This document shows, in pieces, positions 43,604 to 54,358 of a stretch of DNA of 64,000 bases (position 1 is the stretch's first letter; each line of letters starts with the position of its first letter). Source of the DNA: Oopsacas minuta (lineage: Eukaryota; Porifera; Hexactinellida; Lyssacinosida; Leucopsacidae); NCBI GenBank assembly GCA_024704765.1, contig JAKMXF010000299.1, forward strand, positions 372,001-436,000, written 5' to 3'. The position numbers were made by a program, and so were the translations under genes. The notes below the pieces were generated by a model that searched no databases, was not told the origin of the DNA, and was given only the letters and a program-made list of their open reading frames with translations.

Positions 43604-46600
43604 ATGTCGTCCACGATGCTAGAGGACAAGAGTACGAAGGTCCTCTCTAAGCTGGACAATCTATTCTGTCTCCTCGACACAGGGAGTAACAGCTCAATTC
43701 GAAAAGCTGCAGCCGACCAAATTGGCGAAATCCAGAAATACCATCCTTCAGAGCTAAACAGCTTGCTTCCACGGGTGAAAAAGTATCTACACTCAAACAC
43801 CTGGGAAACTCGCATTGCAGCTGCACACGCACTTCACGCTATTATCATAAACGTCCCTCATACCGAGCTATTTGACAGCTCAGGTGCTACACCTAATCTG
43901 TCATTATTCTCTCTCGAGACGTTTGACATATGTCAGATTCTTAATCATGGCATTCCACTACTTGGATCAGCTGGTAATGAATATGCATACGAATCAAGCA
44001 ACACCTGTACACAGGAAGTTGTAACAGGCACTACTGAATTGAATAAAATTCAATTAGAGAAAAGATTAGGATTAGTTGCATCAGGTAAAGTATTCTCCAC
44101 TGGTTTAGAGGGCTTATTCGATGCGGATGATTTTACCATACACGAGGATCAAACACAAGAGTCTGCATCTACTGAAGATCCAGCTGTACCAATCCATTCT
44201 GACAGTGAACCGATGGTATTAGATACTCCTTCTACGTCGTCACTCAGTGTGCGTGAAAAAGCGCAATTAAAACGCAAATCTCGACTACTGGCTCGACAAC
44301 ATAACAAGCGATCACCTACAAATAATATTTCGCAAGAATCTGAATGTTTAAGCAAACTAAAAACTGACAAGAATGAATCAGTAGCTAAGCGAGTTAAACT
44401 CGAGCCATCTAACAACACGAACGAACCTGATGACGTAATACAAACTGACATAACACAAAATACATCAATCTCACCCACCCCACAATTAGAGGCTAGGAAC
44501 ACAAACGAATGGCCTTTTATTCAATTCTGTGAAGGTTCATGTTTAGATCTTTTCAGCCCTCAATGGGAGATAAGACATGGATCAGCATTAGGACTTAGAG
44601 AAATAATTAAAGTTCATAAATCTGATTCTGTTAATTCCTGTCCTCAATGGCTAGAAGATGCTGCAATACATTTTATCTGTGTACTAACTCTAGATAGATT
44701 CGCGGACTATGTCAGTGATGAGGTTGTAGCACCTGTACGTGAAACATGCGCACAAGCATTAGGCTTACTATCCCTACATCATAGTAACGAACAGCTGAGT
44801 CAAATCGTGTCTATTCTAATTCAACTAATTTCACAGGATAAATGGGAGATACAACATGGTGGATTATTAGGTCTTAAGTACATACTCGCTACTAGACCAG
44901 ATCTAGCTAGTCTCTTGCTATCCAAATCATTACCACATGTATTGTCACACTTGCTTAATGATTCTGCTGATGACGTTAGAGCATCTGCGGCAGCAGCACT
45001 TAAGCTTGGTGTTGAGTATATTCTGACTTTAGAGGGAGCTGAACTATCTCCTGTTTTAAAAGCACTCAATCACTGCTTGGAAGATCTAGACGATTTATCA
45101 GTCAGTACTACTAATGTTCTTGACATACTATCTGTATTGTTTTTGAAACGACAAGATTGTATTCAGCTATTGGAAGCTATGATACAGGTTGATATTTGGG
45201 AGTTAATTCAGAAAGTTATGCGTTTTACACCACACATACTTCACTCTGTAAGAAAATGTTCTGTGCTAACTCTCAAATCTCTAATACAAATAGCTCTCTC
45301 TCAGCACTATGCTCTAAACATTGAACTATTGACCCGACTTGTCAATCTGTGTTTTGAACACGCAGTGTTAGATCCTATGGAGCAGTTCCATCAGCTGTTC
45401 GCTGACCTATGGGAAACTTGTCTTAGCATGTTAGATGCTGATTTTGCTAATCAGCTCTATCAGAAGTTATATCTCAATTGGGTTAAATTGCTAGTTATTC
45501 CAGCTCAGAATCCAGTTACCCTTGAATATTTATCTTCAGAGTTTTCTCTATCAAATGATACTTATTCAACTCTACGTGGTGATTTGATATATCTAGGTGG
45601 AGCTAGTTTAATAGAGCTAGCTTCTGAACAGGAAGAGAAAGCTATGCGAGCTAGAGAGTTAGGTTCTAAATGTCTATCTTATTTTTTCACTAAACTTTCT
45701 GGAGAATTTCAACGTAAACTTTTCGGTACTTTAATACAGATGGCTTCAAGTATTGTAGCACAGGAAATTCTATGTAGCATACTGATATACTCAATTCTAC
45801 CTAATAAGAATATTTTAGATAATTGTGTTACAGAGAATGAAGAATTGATACAGATTCTAACTTCTAAACTAGAAGGAGAAACTATGTATTCAGAATTATA
45901 CCCTGTGCTTGATAAACTAATTCAGCAACAAAAGATCTGCTTCACTAACTTATCTTCATGTGATCTGTTGAAAAATTCAGATTTATTTTTAGATAATTTT
46001 ACGATTGACACTGCATTTAAGCTTTTGAACCATTATAATACATTGAAACAAGGTTTGGATCAGGAAGTCCGTGACAAGTTGGCCTTACCCTTCCAAGATC
46101 TTGAAGATGCAGCGAACACATTTAAGCAAGAATATGAAACGTTACAAACACGTGTTTGCGGTCAAATCGTGTCAGTATTAATCCTCATTTCTGATCTTCC
46201 TGTGAGACTCAATCCTTTTATACGACCTCTTATGGACTGTATCAAGAGAGAACCTTTAACATTCTTTCAGAGCAAAGCTGCCATCAGTCTAGCTATCCTT
46301 CTTCGGAAATGTTCCACACGTACACCCTCCCCAAACTCTAAGATAGTCAAAAACCTATCTATGTGGGTAACAATTGCTTGTAAAGAAAAGCCTTTCATCA
46401 TACCAGTATTCCCTGAGAATCTAGACTGGAATTGGAAGGATTCAATTTTCCTGAATCACCAATTATTTCAAGAAGAAAAAGAAGTTAAGCGTGGGAGAGG
46501 TCACCCCAAAACAGTTAATCTAGCCGCACTAACACAAATACATGAGAAAACACCTCAATTTATACAACAACGTGGAGCTGAATATTCTCTCAAAGAAATT

Positions 46601-49030
46601 GTAACACAGCATGGAATTGAGTTACGTCAAATTGTACCTGACCTTTGTAATTTCATTTTCAATACTCCGTTAGAGTTTAAATTGAGAGAATTCGCTACAC
46701 AGGAACAAGCCCGTGAATGTGAGAAGGAAATTCAGCTTGTTGTCAATGCATTTATAACTCTAACAATAATAGCAGAAGATCTCAATCAAGAACTTATTCA
46801 AGAGTTAGATTTCCTCGTAATAGTTCAATGCTTGAAGTCTAACATAACTACATTACGTCATATCACATCTAAAGCTCTAGTCGCGGTTATTAACACTTCA
46901 CTACACACATATATGCCCCAAGTCTGTGACAGCATTCTACCCTTGTTATCCGATATGACGTCATTACCTTCTAGGCAGGGTGCTACTGAATTTATGTCTA
47001 TACTCATAATATCGCAGAAATTGAATCTCTTGCCTTACATTAGCATTATATTCCTTCCTATTCTAGCTCTCATTATTGATCAGAATGAAGAGATACGTAG
47101 AATTGCATCTCACTCACTTTCTCATATAATCGAATACATTCCACTTGAACCAACTGATCACCAGGTTAAACTTGTTTCCAAAGAATTAACAGAAACATGC
47201 TTGCAATACAAACAATTTACTAATCAACTACTCGACCCCAGTCAAATTGAAGATGTAGAATTGAATGAGTGTGTTGATGCTGAGCTGCGACCTTACCAGC
47301 AAGAGGGAGTTAATTGGCTAGCTTTCCTATACAGATACAAACTGAATGGCATTCTTTGTGATGATATGGGTTTAGGTAAAACTGTACAAACACTGTCAAT
47401 ATTATCATATGTCAATCAAAAACGTTTGAATGAGAATATATACTTACTTCCCTCGCTTGTCATATGTCCACCTACAATAGCAGGACACTGGGAGATGGAA
47501 GTGAAAAAATTTTGTCATCAACCGTTTCTAACAAGCTTGGTATATTTAGGCATGCCACATACCCGATTACGCATACGTAATGATCTCACACAATTCAAGG
47601 GGTTAGTCATATCCTCATATGATATAGTACGTAATGATATTGATTTCCTTAAAACTATTTATTGGGATTATATCGTTCTGGATGAAGGCCATATTATCAA
47701 AAATACTAAAACGAAAATATCAAAAGCTGTTAAGGAATTGATCGGACATCACAAATTAATTCTCAGTGGTACGCCGTTACAAAATTCAGTATTAGAACTT
47801 TGGTCATTGTTCGATTTTCTTATGCCAAGTTATCTTGGTAGTGAAAGGAATTTCAATGATAGTTTCAGTAAACCTATATCAAATAGTCGCGAATCTAAAA
47901 GTTCTTCAAAAGAGCAAGAAGCTGGTATGATTGCTCTCGAATCTTTACACAGTAAAGTATTACCGTTTATATTAAGAAGAACCAAGGATGAGGTTTTGAA
48001 GGAATTGCCTCCAAAGATTATACAAGATATTTACTGCAAACTTTCTCCCTTACAAGAGTTAATATATGAAGCGTTTTCTCATACAACAGGTAATGAACAA
48101 ATCCGTGCTTTGGTAGATGACACACAACCAGCGGAGAATATAGAAAAACAATTCAATCACTCAAAGAAATCTCATATCTTTCAAGCTCTCCATTATCTTC
48201 GTAAAATTTGTAATCATCCTACGCTGGTATTGGATAATTCTAATTACCAAATAAATATTGATATTGATAAATGGTTGAATGAACAAAACACAACACTAGA
48301 CGATATTACACACTCATGTAAACTCGTTACAGTAAAACAGTTGCTAATAGACAGTTGTAATAGCATTCACTCGCATAATACGGAAACGTTTATTCCATCT
48401 CTTTCACAGCATAGAGTATTAATATTCTGTCAATTAAAACAGATGCTAGATCTGATACAAAATATGATCAGTAAGGATCTACCTCAACTCTCGTTTCTTC
48501 GTCTTGATGGTAGTATCAATGTAGCTAACAGAATGGATATAGTGAACAGATTCAATTCAGATCCTTCTATTGACATTCTACTGCTTACAACTCATGTAGG
48601 AGGTCTGGGATTAACACTAACAGGAGCTGATGTGGTTATTTTTGTTGATCATGATTGGAATCCAATGAAGGACTTACAAGCGATGGATCGTGCACATCGT
48701 ATTGGACAGAAAAAAGTCGTGAATGTGTACAGACTTATTGCACAAGGTACATTAGAAGAAAGTATTATGGGTTTACAGAGGTTTAAAATGAAAATCGCGA
48801 ACACAGTGATTACTGAAGATAATTTGAATCTCAATAAAATGAGTAATCAAAACATGCTAGGTCTATTCAACAGCAATAAAGATTCAAACAAACAAATTTC
48901 TACCATGACTGGGAAAGGTTCGAAGTCAATGTTAGATAATTTACAAGAATTATGGGATGAAAGTGAATATCGTGAAGAATATGATATAGCTAATTTCATA
49001 TCATCTCTCCCATCAAATTCTAATGATTAA
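43604..49030 (+). CDS. BTAF1: BTAF1/Mot1 TATA-binding-protein ATPase
   Basis: A 1808-residue protein in a single exon. BTAF1 (TAF172, yeast Mot1) uses ATP to remove TBP from DNA. HEAT repeats fill residues 1 to about 1200 (for example EIRHGSALGLREI and EIQHGGLLGLKYI). The Snf2 ATPase starts at about 1228 with LRPYQQEGVNWLAFL; Walker A DDMGLGKT is near 1250, the diagnostic DEGH box near 1360, LILSGTPLQN near 1385, and helicase motifs V and VI (THVGGLGLTLTGAD, then MDRAHRIGQ) at about 1665-1705. Length equals the human protein (about 1849). The start is the ATG at 43604; an upstream TTG in frame is not used. All catalytic residues are present. Confidence 0.95.
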   Translation: MSSTMLEDKSTKVLSKLDNLFCLLDTGSNSSIRKAAADQIGEIQKYHPSELNSLLPRVKKYLHSNTWETRIAAAHALHAIIINVPHTELFDSSGATPNLSLFSLETFDICQILNHGIPLLGSAGNEYAYESSNTCTQEVVTGTTELNKIQLEKRLGLVASGKVFSTGLEGLFDADDFTIHEDQTQESASTEDPAVPIHSDSEPMVLDTPSTSSLSVREKAQLKRKSRLLARQHNKRSPTNNISQESECLSKLKTDKNESVAKRVKLEPSNNTNEPDDVIQTDITQNTSISPTPQLEARNTNEWPFIQFCEGSCLDLFSPQWEIRHGSALGLREIIKVHKSDSVNSCPQWLEDAAIHFICVLTLDRFADYVSDEVVAPVRETCAQALGLLSLHHSNEQLSQIVSILIQLISQDKWEIQHGGLLGLKYILATRPDLASLLLSKSLPHVLSHLLNDSADDVRASAAAALKLGVEYILTLEGAELSPVLKALNHCLEDLDDLSVSTTNVLDILSVLFLKRQDCIQLLEAMIQVDIWELIQKVMRFTPHILHSVRKCSVLTLKSLIQIALSQHYALNIELLTRLVNLCFEHAVLDPMEQFHQLFADLWETCLSMLDADFANQLYQKLYLNWVKLLVIPAQNPVTLEYLSSEFSLSNDTYSTLRGDLIYLGGASLIELASEQEEKAMRARELGSKCLSYFFTKLSGEFQRKLFGTLIQMASSIVAQEILCSILIYSILPNKNILDNCVTENEELIQILTSKLEGETMYSELYPVLDKLIQQQKICFTNLSSCDLLKNSDLFLDNFTIDTAFKLLNHYNTLKQGLDQEVRDKLALPFQDLEDAANTFKQEYETLQTRVCGQIVSVLILISDLPVRLNPFIRPLMDCIKREPLTFFQSKAAISLAILLRKCSTRTPSPNSKIVKNLSMWVTIACKEKPFIIPVFPENLDWNWKDSIFLNHQLFQEEKEVKRGRGHPKTVNLAALTQIHEKTPQFIQQRGAEYSLKEIVTQHGIELRQIVPDLCNFIFNTPLEFKLREFATQEQARECEKEIQLVVNAFITLTIIAEDLNQELIQELDFLVIVQCLKSNITTLRHITSKALVAVINTSLHTYMPQVCDSILPLLSDMTSLPSRQGATEFMSILIISQKLNLLPYISIIFLPILALIIDQNEEIRRIASHSLSHIIEYIPLEPTDHQVKLVSKELTETCLQYKQFTNQLLDPSQIEDVELNECVDAELRPYQQEGVNWLAFLYRYKLNGILCDDMGLGKTVQTLSILSYVNQKRLNENIYLLPSLVICPPTIAGHWEMEVKKFCHQPFLTSLVYLGMPHTRLRIRNDLTQFKGLVISSYDIVRNDIDFLKTIYWDYIVLDEGHIIKNTKTKISKAVKELIGHHKLILSGTPLQNSVLELWSLFDFLMPSYLGSERNFNDSFSKPISNSRESKSSSKEQEAGMIALESLHSKVLPFILRRTKDEVLKELPPKIIQDIYCKLSPLQELIYEAFSHTTGNEQIRALVDDTQPAENIEKQFNHSKKSHIFQALHYLRKICNHPTLVLDNSNYQINIDIDKWLNEQNTTLDDITHSCKLVTVKQLLIDSCNSIHSHNTETFIPSLSQHRVLIFCQLKQMLDLIQNMISKDLPQLSFLRLDGSINVANRMDIVNRFNSDPSIDILLLTTHVGGLGLTLTGADVVIFVDHDWNPMKDLQAMDRAHRIGQKKVVNVYRLIAQGTLEESIMGLQRFKMKIANTVITEDNLNLNKMSNQNMLGLFNSNKDSNKQISTMTGKGSKSMLDNLQELWDESEYREEYDIANFISSLPSNSND

Positions 49031-50791
49031 TTTGAGTTATTGTTTTACTTGCTGTTCTTGCTCAATGATCATTTCACATGTAGCTAGCATAGCATGCTAT
49101 GTATCTCCACCAGTTTAATTTCGAAATACATATAATAATACTCCATATGTTTAATTCCTAGTATTGGTAGATTTTATGAAAGACAAACAAGGGAAATAAT
49201 ATCTACAGTGGGACTAGAACTTCGTTAATACCAACACAGTTTATGTGAATTTACAGATAAGGAGAATACGTTTGTTTATGTAAATATATTCGCCAAATTT
49301 CGCGTACAAGGATGGAAAATTTTTTTCTTATATATATGGCAATAGAATTATTTAATCTCATTCTTCTGGTGATTTTAGTTTTTTCCGAATATGAAAATAC
49401 TTGAGAAGAGTGTCCACCACTAATAATATGAATATCAATTGGTATGATGCCAAGGCAAAATAGGATTTGTATACTTATATATATCGTGATAAGATTTTCA
49501 TTTTGCTTTCTAAATAACTTAGCTTGCTTAAGTTGGCCCAACTTTGTTATTTGCTACAAAGATGGATAAGATAGTGTACGTATAAAATGGCCCACTGCTT
49601 ATATTTATATTAATATTCTATACTATATGTCTTGTATTTACTTAATAGGCTCGTGGATACATTATCAGGTCTGTCGATTGAACAAATTACTTTAATTTAT
49701 AATAATAAATCAGAGAAAAATGACTCAGATCAGATAATATATTCCCGATTCTTGTCAATAAATCAAGAAAAAATTCGTCGTGTTAGAATTATTGTGTAGA
49801 ATTGTTTTGAAATCATTAATTTAGTTTAGACAAATTACATAACTTTCTACCTTCCCGTTGCCAAGGCCAAGAAATATGTCCAATGTCCTATTTTTGAGCT
49901 CAATTATCACGATTCTAATGATTAATTATTTACAACTTATGAATAGCAATCAAATCTATCAGTAATATTTCCCCTTTTATTTCTGATTATGTATTGCTTT
50001 ACTTATGTAATTAAAAGAATTTGACAGAGCCTATCAATATATTTTCTCTTTACAATACTATTTAATGAGGGTAGCTACTTTGATATTTCCTGATGTAATC
50101 TTTGGTATTTTCCCCCTTTTGATTTTATCATTAATCTGTTAAAGAAGTATTTTGAGAATTTAGTTCCGAATTAATATGGACATCACGATTACATAAGAAT
50201 TATTCCCCAATTCTTTTGTGAAACTTATAAATTTTGTCTTGTATGCATGTCCCCTCCAATTGATATTAGTAATATATATTATGGACAAATATCATCCATC
50301 ATATTTGTATTATATCATCTAATCAATTTGGCCCTTATCATTCTAGAAAAGTGTATTTAGGTAATTTAAATTTCCATTAGAAATTTTGCTCAGGGAGATT
50401 TCCAAACAGATGCTACATCAATCAAATAATATGGACTGTTTCCACATTGAAACACTTTATTTGAATCATGCTTGTATACGTTACTCCAACTAAGCTAATT
50501 TATCCATCTCTAGAAGTAATAATTCACTTTATAATACTCTAGCAGAAATTGCAAGTATACATTATTCATTTACTAAAGAGATTCAGCATTTTATTGTCAC
50601 AAGCTTTTATTCCAAGTTATTAACCAACTAAGATTCCATTCAACATGTCTAGTTTACGACTGAATCCTTGTTTGTGTACAGTGAACTAGCAAAGCCTTAA
50701 TATTCATAAAACCACTCAAACGAATGGCTGTGTATGTATTTATACTTGATCGCTTTGAAATCCTCATTAACAATAATTGTTATTTCCCAAA
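49031..50791. other. 1.8 kb intergenic region downstream of BTAF1
   Basis: AT-rich. A single transposon-like end (CAGTGGGACTAGAACTTCG at 49206) resembles the Tigger-like termini found elsewhere, but no partner is seen. No gene is supported. Confidence 0.4.
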
Positions 50792-51394
50792 ATGCATTTA
50801 TCCATCCTCTTCATAATTCTTTCTTTATCACTACCAGTAGTTGTATCCAAACAATGTGAGTATATTACTGATTGTACGGGTGTACCCATACACAATGAAA
50901 GTATTTATGTTCGTTGTTATGACGGTCAATGTCAATGTAAGACAGATGACTATTGTTTCCAATACACTCCAGATTCTGACTACCCCTGTACAATACTGAA
51001 GGTTTGTAATGAGTATTCTCATACGACAGATACTTGTACTAATCCTAACGGTTATGACTGGAGAACTGCATTTATATTATCTCTGCTTCTGAGTGGGACT
51101 GGGGCTGCTAATTTCTACATTAACAGATACGAACTAGCAGTACCGCAGTTATTCCTACTGACTCTAGCATTTGTTTTGCAAGTAACTATTATTTGTATCC
51201 GTTTGTGGGCAAGAAAGAAAAAAGTTGACGAGGATGGTTTTTTGTGCGTAATGTGTTGTTCAGCAATGATACTCACAATTATTTTACTAGTTATTGTATT
51301 AACGTCAGTAACTTGGTGGATTGTAGATACCGTATTGATATATCTTAATCAGAGGTTAGATGGTAATGGATGTCATCTGTCAAAATCATCTTGA
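50792..51394 (+). CDS. TM2-like membrane protein with Cys-rich ectodomain
   Basis: A 200-residue protein with a signal peptide (residues 1-19, MHLSILFIILSLSLPVVVSK), a luminal or extracellular Cys-rich region (residues 20-85, about eleven cysteines including CYDGQCQC), and three or four membrane segments from about residue 88. The first pair, FILSLLLSGTGAANFYINRY then PQLFLLTLAF, has the spacing of a TM2 domain, but the usual DRFYLG is replaced by NFYINR. A TM2D-type protein is possible. No closer assignment can be made. The start is the ATG at 50792; a TTG five codons earlier is unlikely. Confidence 0.55.
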   Translation: MHLSILFIILSLSLPVVVSKQCEYITDCTGVPIHNESIYVRCYDGQCQCKTDDYCFQYTPDSDYPCTILKVCNEYSHTTDTCTNPNGYDWRTAFILSLLLSGTGAANFYINRYELAVPQLFLLTLAFVLQVTIICIRLWARKKKVDEDGFLCVMCCSAMILTIILLVIVLTSVTWWIVDTVLIYLNQRLDGNGCHLSKSS

Positions 51395-53362
51395 TGATCT
51401 GATCCGATTATTTGTTTGTTTGCTTGTTACTATATTATCCTATTTTGTGTTTTGTATTTCCTTGTTTACTAGCTCTTCTCATAAATTGAACCCCCCTCTT
51501 CTTGATAACGAAATTACCGTATGTCCCAGGATAAGCGCAGGGGCTAGAAAATAGCTCAAAAACCTGTGAATAAATTTTTATCACCACACTCTAGAAGGAT
51601 ATTTTCGTTGAGAGTTATGCCACACTTGTTCATGCTGCAAATTAGGATAATTAGTTTCCCAAAATCTTCCTTCGAATATTCGCTAACTTCAAAAAATTGA
51701 ATTATTGCAATCTGCCAGGTTTTAGTATTATTCAAATTAATATTGATATTTTTTATTGACCAACTTTATTGATATATAAATCTATAGAATTTCTTATCAG
51801 AGTAATGTATCATATTTTCTTATGTTCTACGTAACCAAATTAGGGATGTGTCTGAACTGACAAATATTATTATCCATTGTAAAATTTGCTAACATTATTA
51901 ATGCACACCCAGCAGATTATTTATTTGTGCGTCTTCTGCAATCTACTGATTCGTGAACAGCAAACTTTTGTTTATGCGAAGAAATACGACCTTACCAATC
52001 CGAGAAGTTTCTCGTGAAACACTTGAATTCACATTCAATACATATTCGATAAAGGTTAATTACTGGTAATTTCAAACGGGTCTTATGTATACGAATTGCA
52101 TATTATGTTAGCATTTGATAATCCTAGTTTGCAAATACATTGCTTGTCCTAAAAAATAAATATACTTTCAAAAATCAGCTATCAGTAATTAGTAGAATTT
52201 CTGGGATATTTTTGGTTAGCAGAAATTTTGCTTATAATTAACATTACTGTATTGAACAATAGCATACTTAATTAATAAGTATACTCCTTGTTGGCAATAC
52301 TTGTTGACTGAAGTAATATTCAATACTCAATTATGTTGAAAAAGCAATGAAAAGGACACATTTAATATGGATTATGCAGTTATTGCAGTTTTATAGCTCA
52401 CTTATCGTTTGTAAATAGAACGAAACGACAAATTGCTCCATGCTATATACGCATTGAATTTAAGAGTCATATATGCGTATATGTATATTTTCAAATTCTA
52501 CTTACATTTTTGTTATTTAGTTATCTATAGTATTGACTATTTAGACATTCTATGATATATAATTGTATGGATATTCGATAGAAATTGGAAATATTCTCAT
52601 ATTCCCTATTAAAATAAAACTTCCTAATGTAGGTTCACAAATTAGCTTTTTGAGCTTCAAATTCACTGATCTATTAAATCTGAGATTTTCTATTATTTTT
52701 TCCCATATTTTTACAAAATTAATATATGAAATCGAATGTATATCATTCTAATGAATAATACCTCGTATTGATATGATTTAATGCTCAGTCAATACATCAG
52801 TCGTATTACAAAAATCCAATATTGAATGATTAAAATTGCCTTGATTGGATAATAACAAACTCATTCTATCATCTATTTTACTAGCTTACATTGAATAATA
52901 TCATTCAAATGTAATAATATGTGATTTCATATATTTATGCAATAAATACAGTCATTAAAATGGGACAGATTATCTCATAAATTATCAGTTAATGTTTTTC
53001 TATTCGACCTAACATTTTAACTATTGCAATCTGCTATTACATGTTGCAATAATAGTTTACATAAACACTCATGTATTATCCAATTGGTAATCATAATAAA
53101 AGATAATTTCCCGAATTACGTTCTCTTATCCAACATTGTTCAATGATACGTTTCATTCATTCTACGCATAGTTAACCAACTGAGTATATGATTTAAACTA
53201 CATAATCCCCATGTACAATTAGTGCTTAATTTCATGCTATATAATAAATAAATTTCCCCCGAATTATGTGTATAAATACATAATGCATTCTAAAAATTCA
53301 CAACAATGCATTATTTGGCAGATTAGCCCAAACAATTACCAACCCATAACAAATATCTCTCC
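51395..53362. other. 2 kb AT-rich intergenic region
   Basis: No gene, RNA or clear repeat is visible. Short frames at 51360 and 52563 carry no signature. Confidence 0.4.
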
Positions 53363-54358
53363 ATGCAGGCTGCAATACTCTTAAAGGTTAGGGAACATGA
53401 GAAAGTTACCATAGGCAGGAACACGGTTGACATTCCTTCAAATAAGATACAAATAAACTCACAGTTCATATCATCTAGACACTGCCAATTAATACCAGAA
53501 GATGGTCGTCTTATTTTAACAGACAGCAGTCGGAATGGCACATGGGTAACAAGCACGAATTCCCGAAGTTTATTATCTCCTGATTCTAAGGTGTCCAGTC
53601 CTTCTTCCCATATAAAATCGATAAATTGCATTCATAATACTACAATATCATTGGATCCGAATACATACATAATATTCATTCCACCAACCTTGTGTAAGGT
53701 TTCTAGCGAGACAGTTGGCCTCTATTTCACAGGATTGGATCCTACTCGCGAATTCTACCACCTAGAATGCATTAAACTCAATACAATGCTTGCCAATAGA
53801 CAGTTAATGACATTCTTCAGCCACATGGGATTTGGTAAGGACCATTGTTACATGATAAGCAGTACTATATTAGCGAGTAATGATTTGGCTAAACAACCTC
53901 GTAAAAGATTGCATGAAGAGATTATTGTAAAAGATTCTAAAATGAATTCTAATGGCTTTAGTGATGATGCTATAGATTGTAAAACGTGTAAATTTGAAGG
54001 TAAAGAATTAGTTGAAACATCTCCTAAAGATTCAGAAAATACTCCTCCTTCGAAATCTGTGAAGATAGATTTAGAACAATGCCAATTCTGCCTGCTAGAT
54101 TTCCAAGTAACTGAATTGCCAGAACATTGTGTAAGTTGCAAGATAGAAACAGATAAGTTAAAGTTTGGTGAAATGACTGACAAATCTTCTCATGGTAAAA
54201 TCATTAAGGAAAAGTCTTTAGAAATATGTATCAAGTGCTTTAAAGAATTTCCCATAGCTGAGTTAATACAACACAATGAGAATTGCAAAGTAAGTTTAAG
54301 AGAGAAATCTTCAACTATTAGGATACCATTAACAAGGCTTAATTCTAGCCCCTTTTAA
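53363..54358 (+). CDS. FHA-domain protein with two UBZ4-like zinc fingers
   Basis: A 331-residue protein. Residues 7-85 form an FHA domain (phosphothreonine reader): TIGRNTVDIP, then SSRHCQLIPEDG and DSSRNGTWV, the standard GR, SxxH and NG positions. The C-terminal third has two zinc modules of identical spacing, C-x2-C-x11-H-x3-C: CQFCLLDFQVTELPEHCVSC near 234 and CIKCFKEFPIAELIQHNENC near 287. This spacing matches UBZ4 fingers of RAD18 type, which bind ubiquitin. A further CKTC lies near 209. No RING is present, so it is not RNF8 or CHFR as such. It may read both phosphorylation and ubiquitin, for example in DNA-damage signalling, but that is inference. Confidence 0.65.
   Translation: MQAAILLKVREHEKVTIGRNTVDIPSNKIQINSQFISSRHCQLIPEDGRLILTDSSRNGTWVTSTNSRSLLSPDSKVSSPSSHIKSINCIHNTTISLDPNTYIIFIPPTLCKVSSETVGLYFTGLDPTREFYHLECIKLNTMLANRQLMTFFSHMGFGKDHCYMISSTILASNDLAKQPRKRLHEEIIVKDSKMNSNGFSDDAIDCKTCKFEGKELVETSPKDSENTPPSKSVKIDLEQCQFCLLDFQVTELPEHCVSCKIETDKLKFGEMTDKSSHGKIIKEKSLEICIKCFKEFPIAELIQHNENCKVSLREKSSTIRIPLTRLNSSPF

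Noticed and set aside
49206-49240. Tigger-like terminus downstream of BTAF1
   Set aside because: Only one end is visible, without an inverted partner, so an element cannot be delimited.
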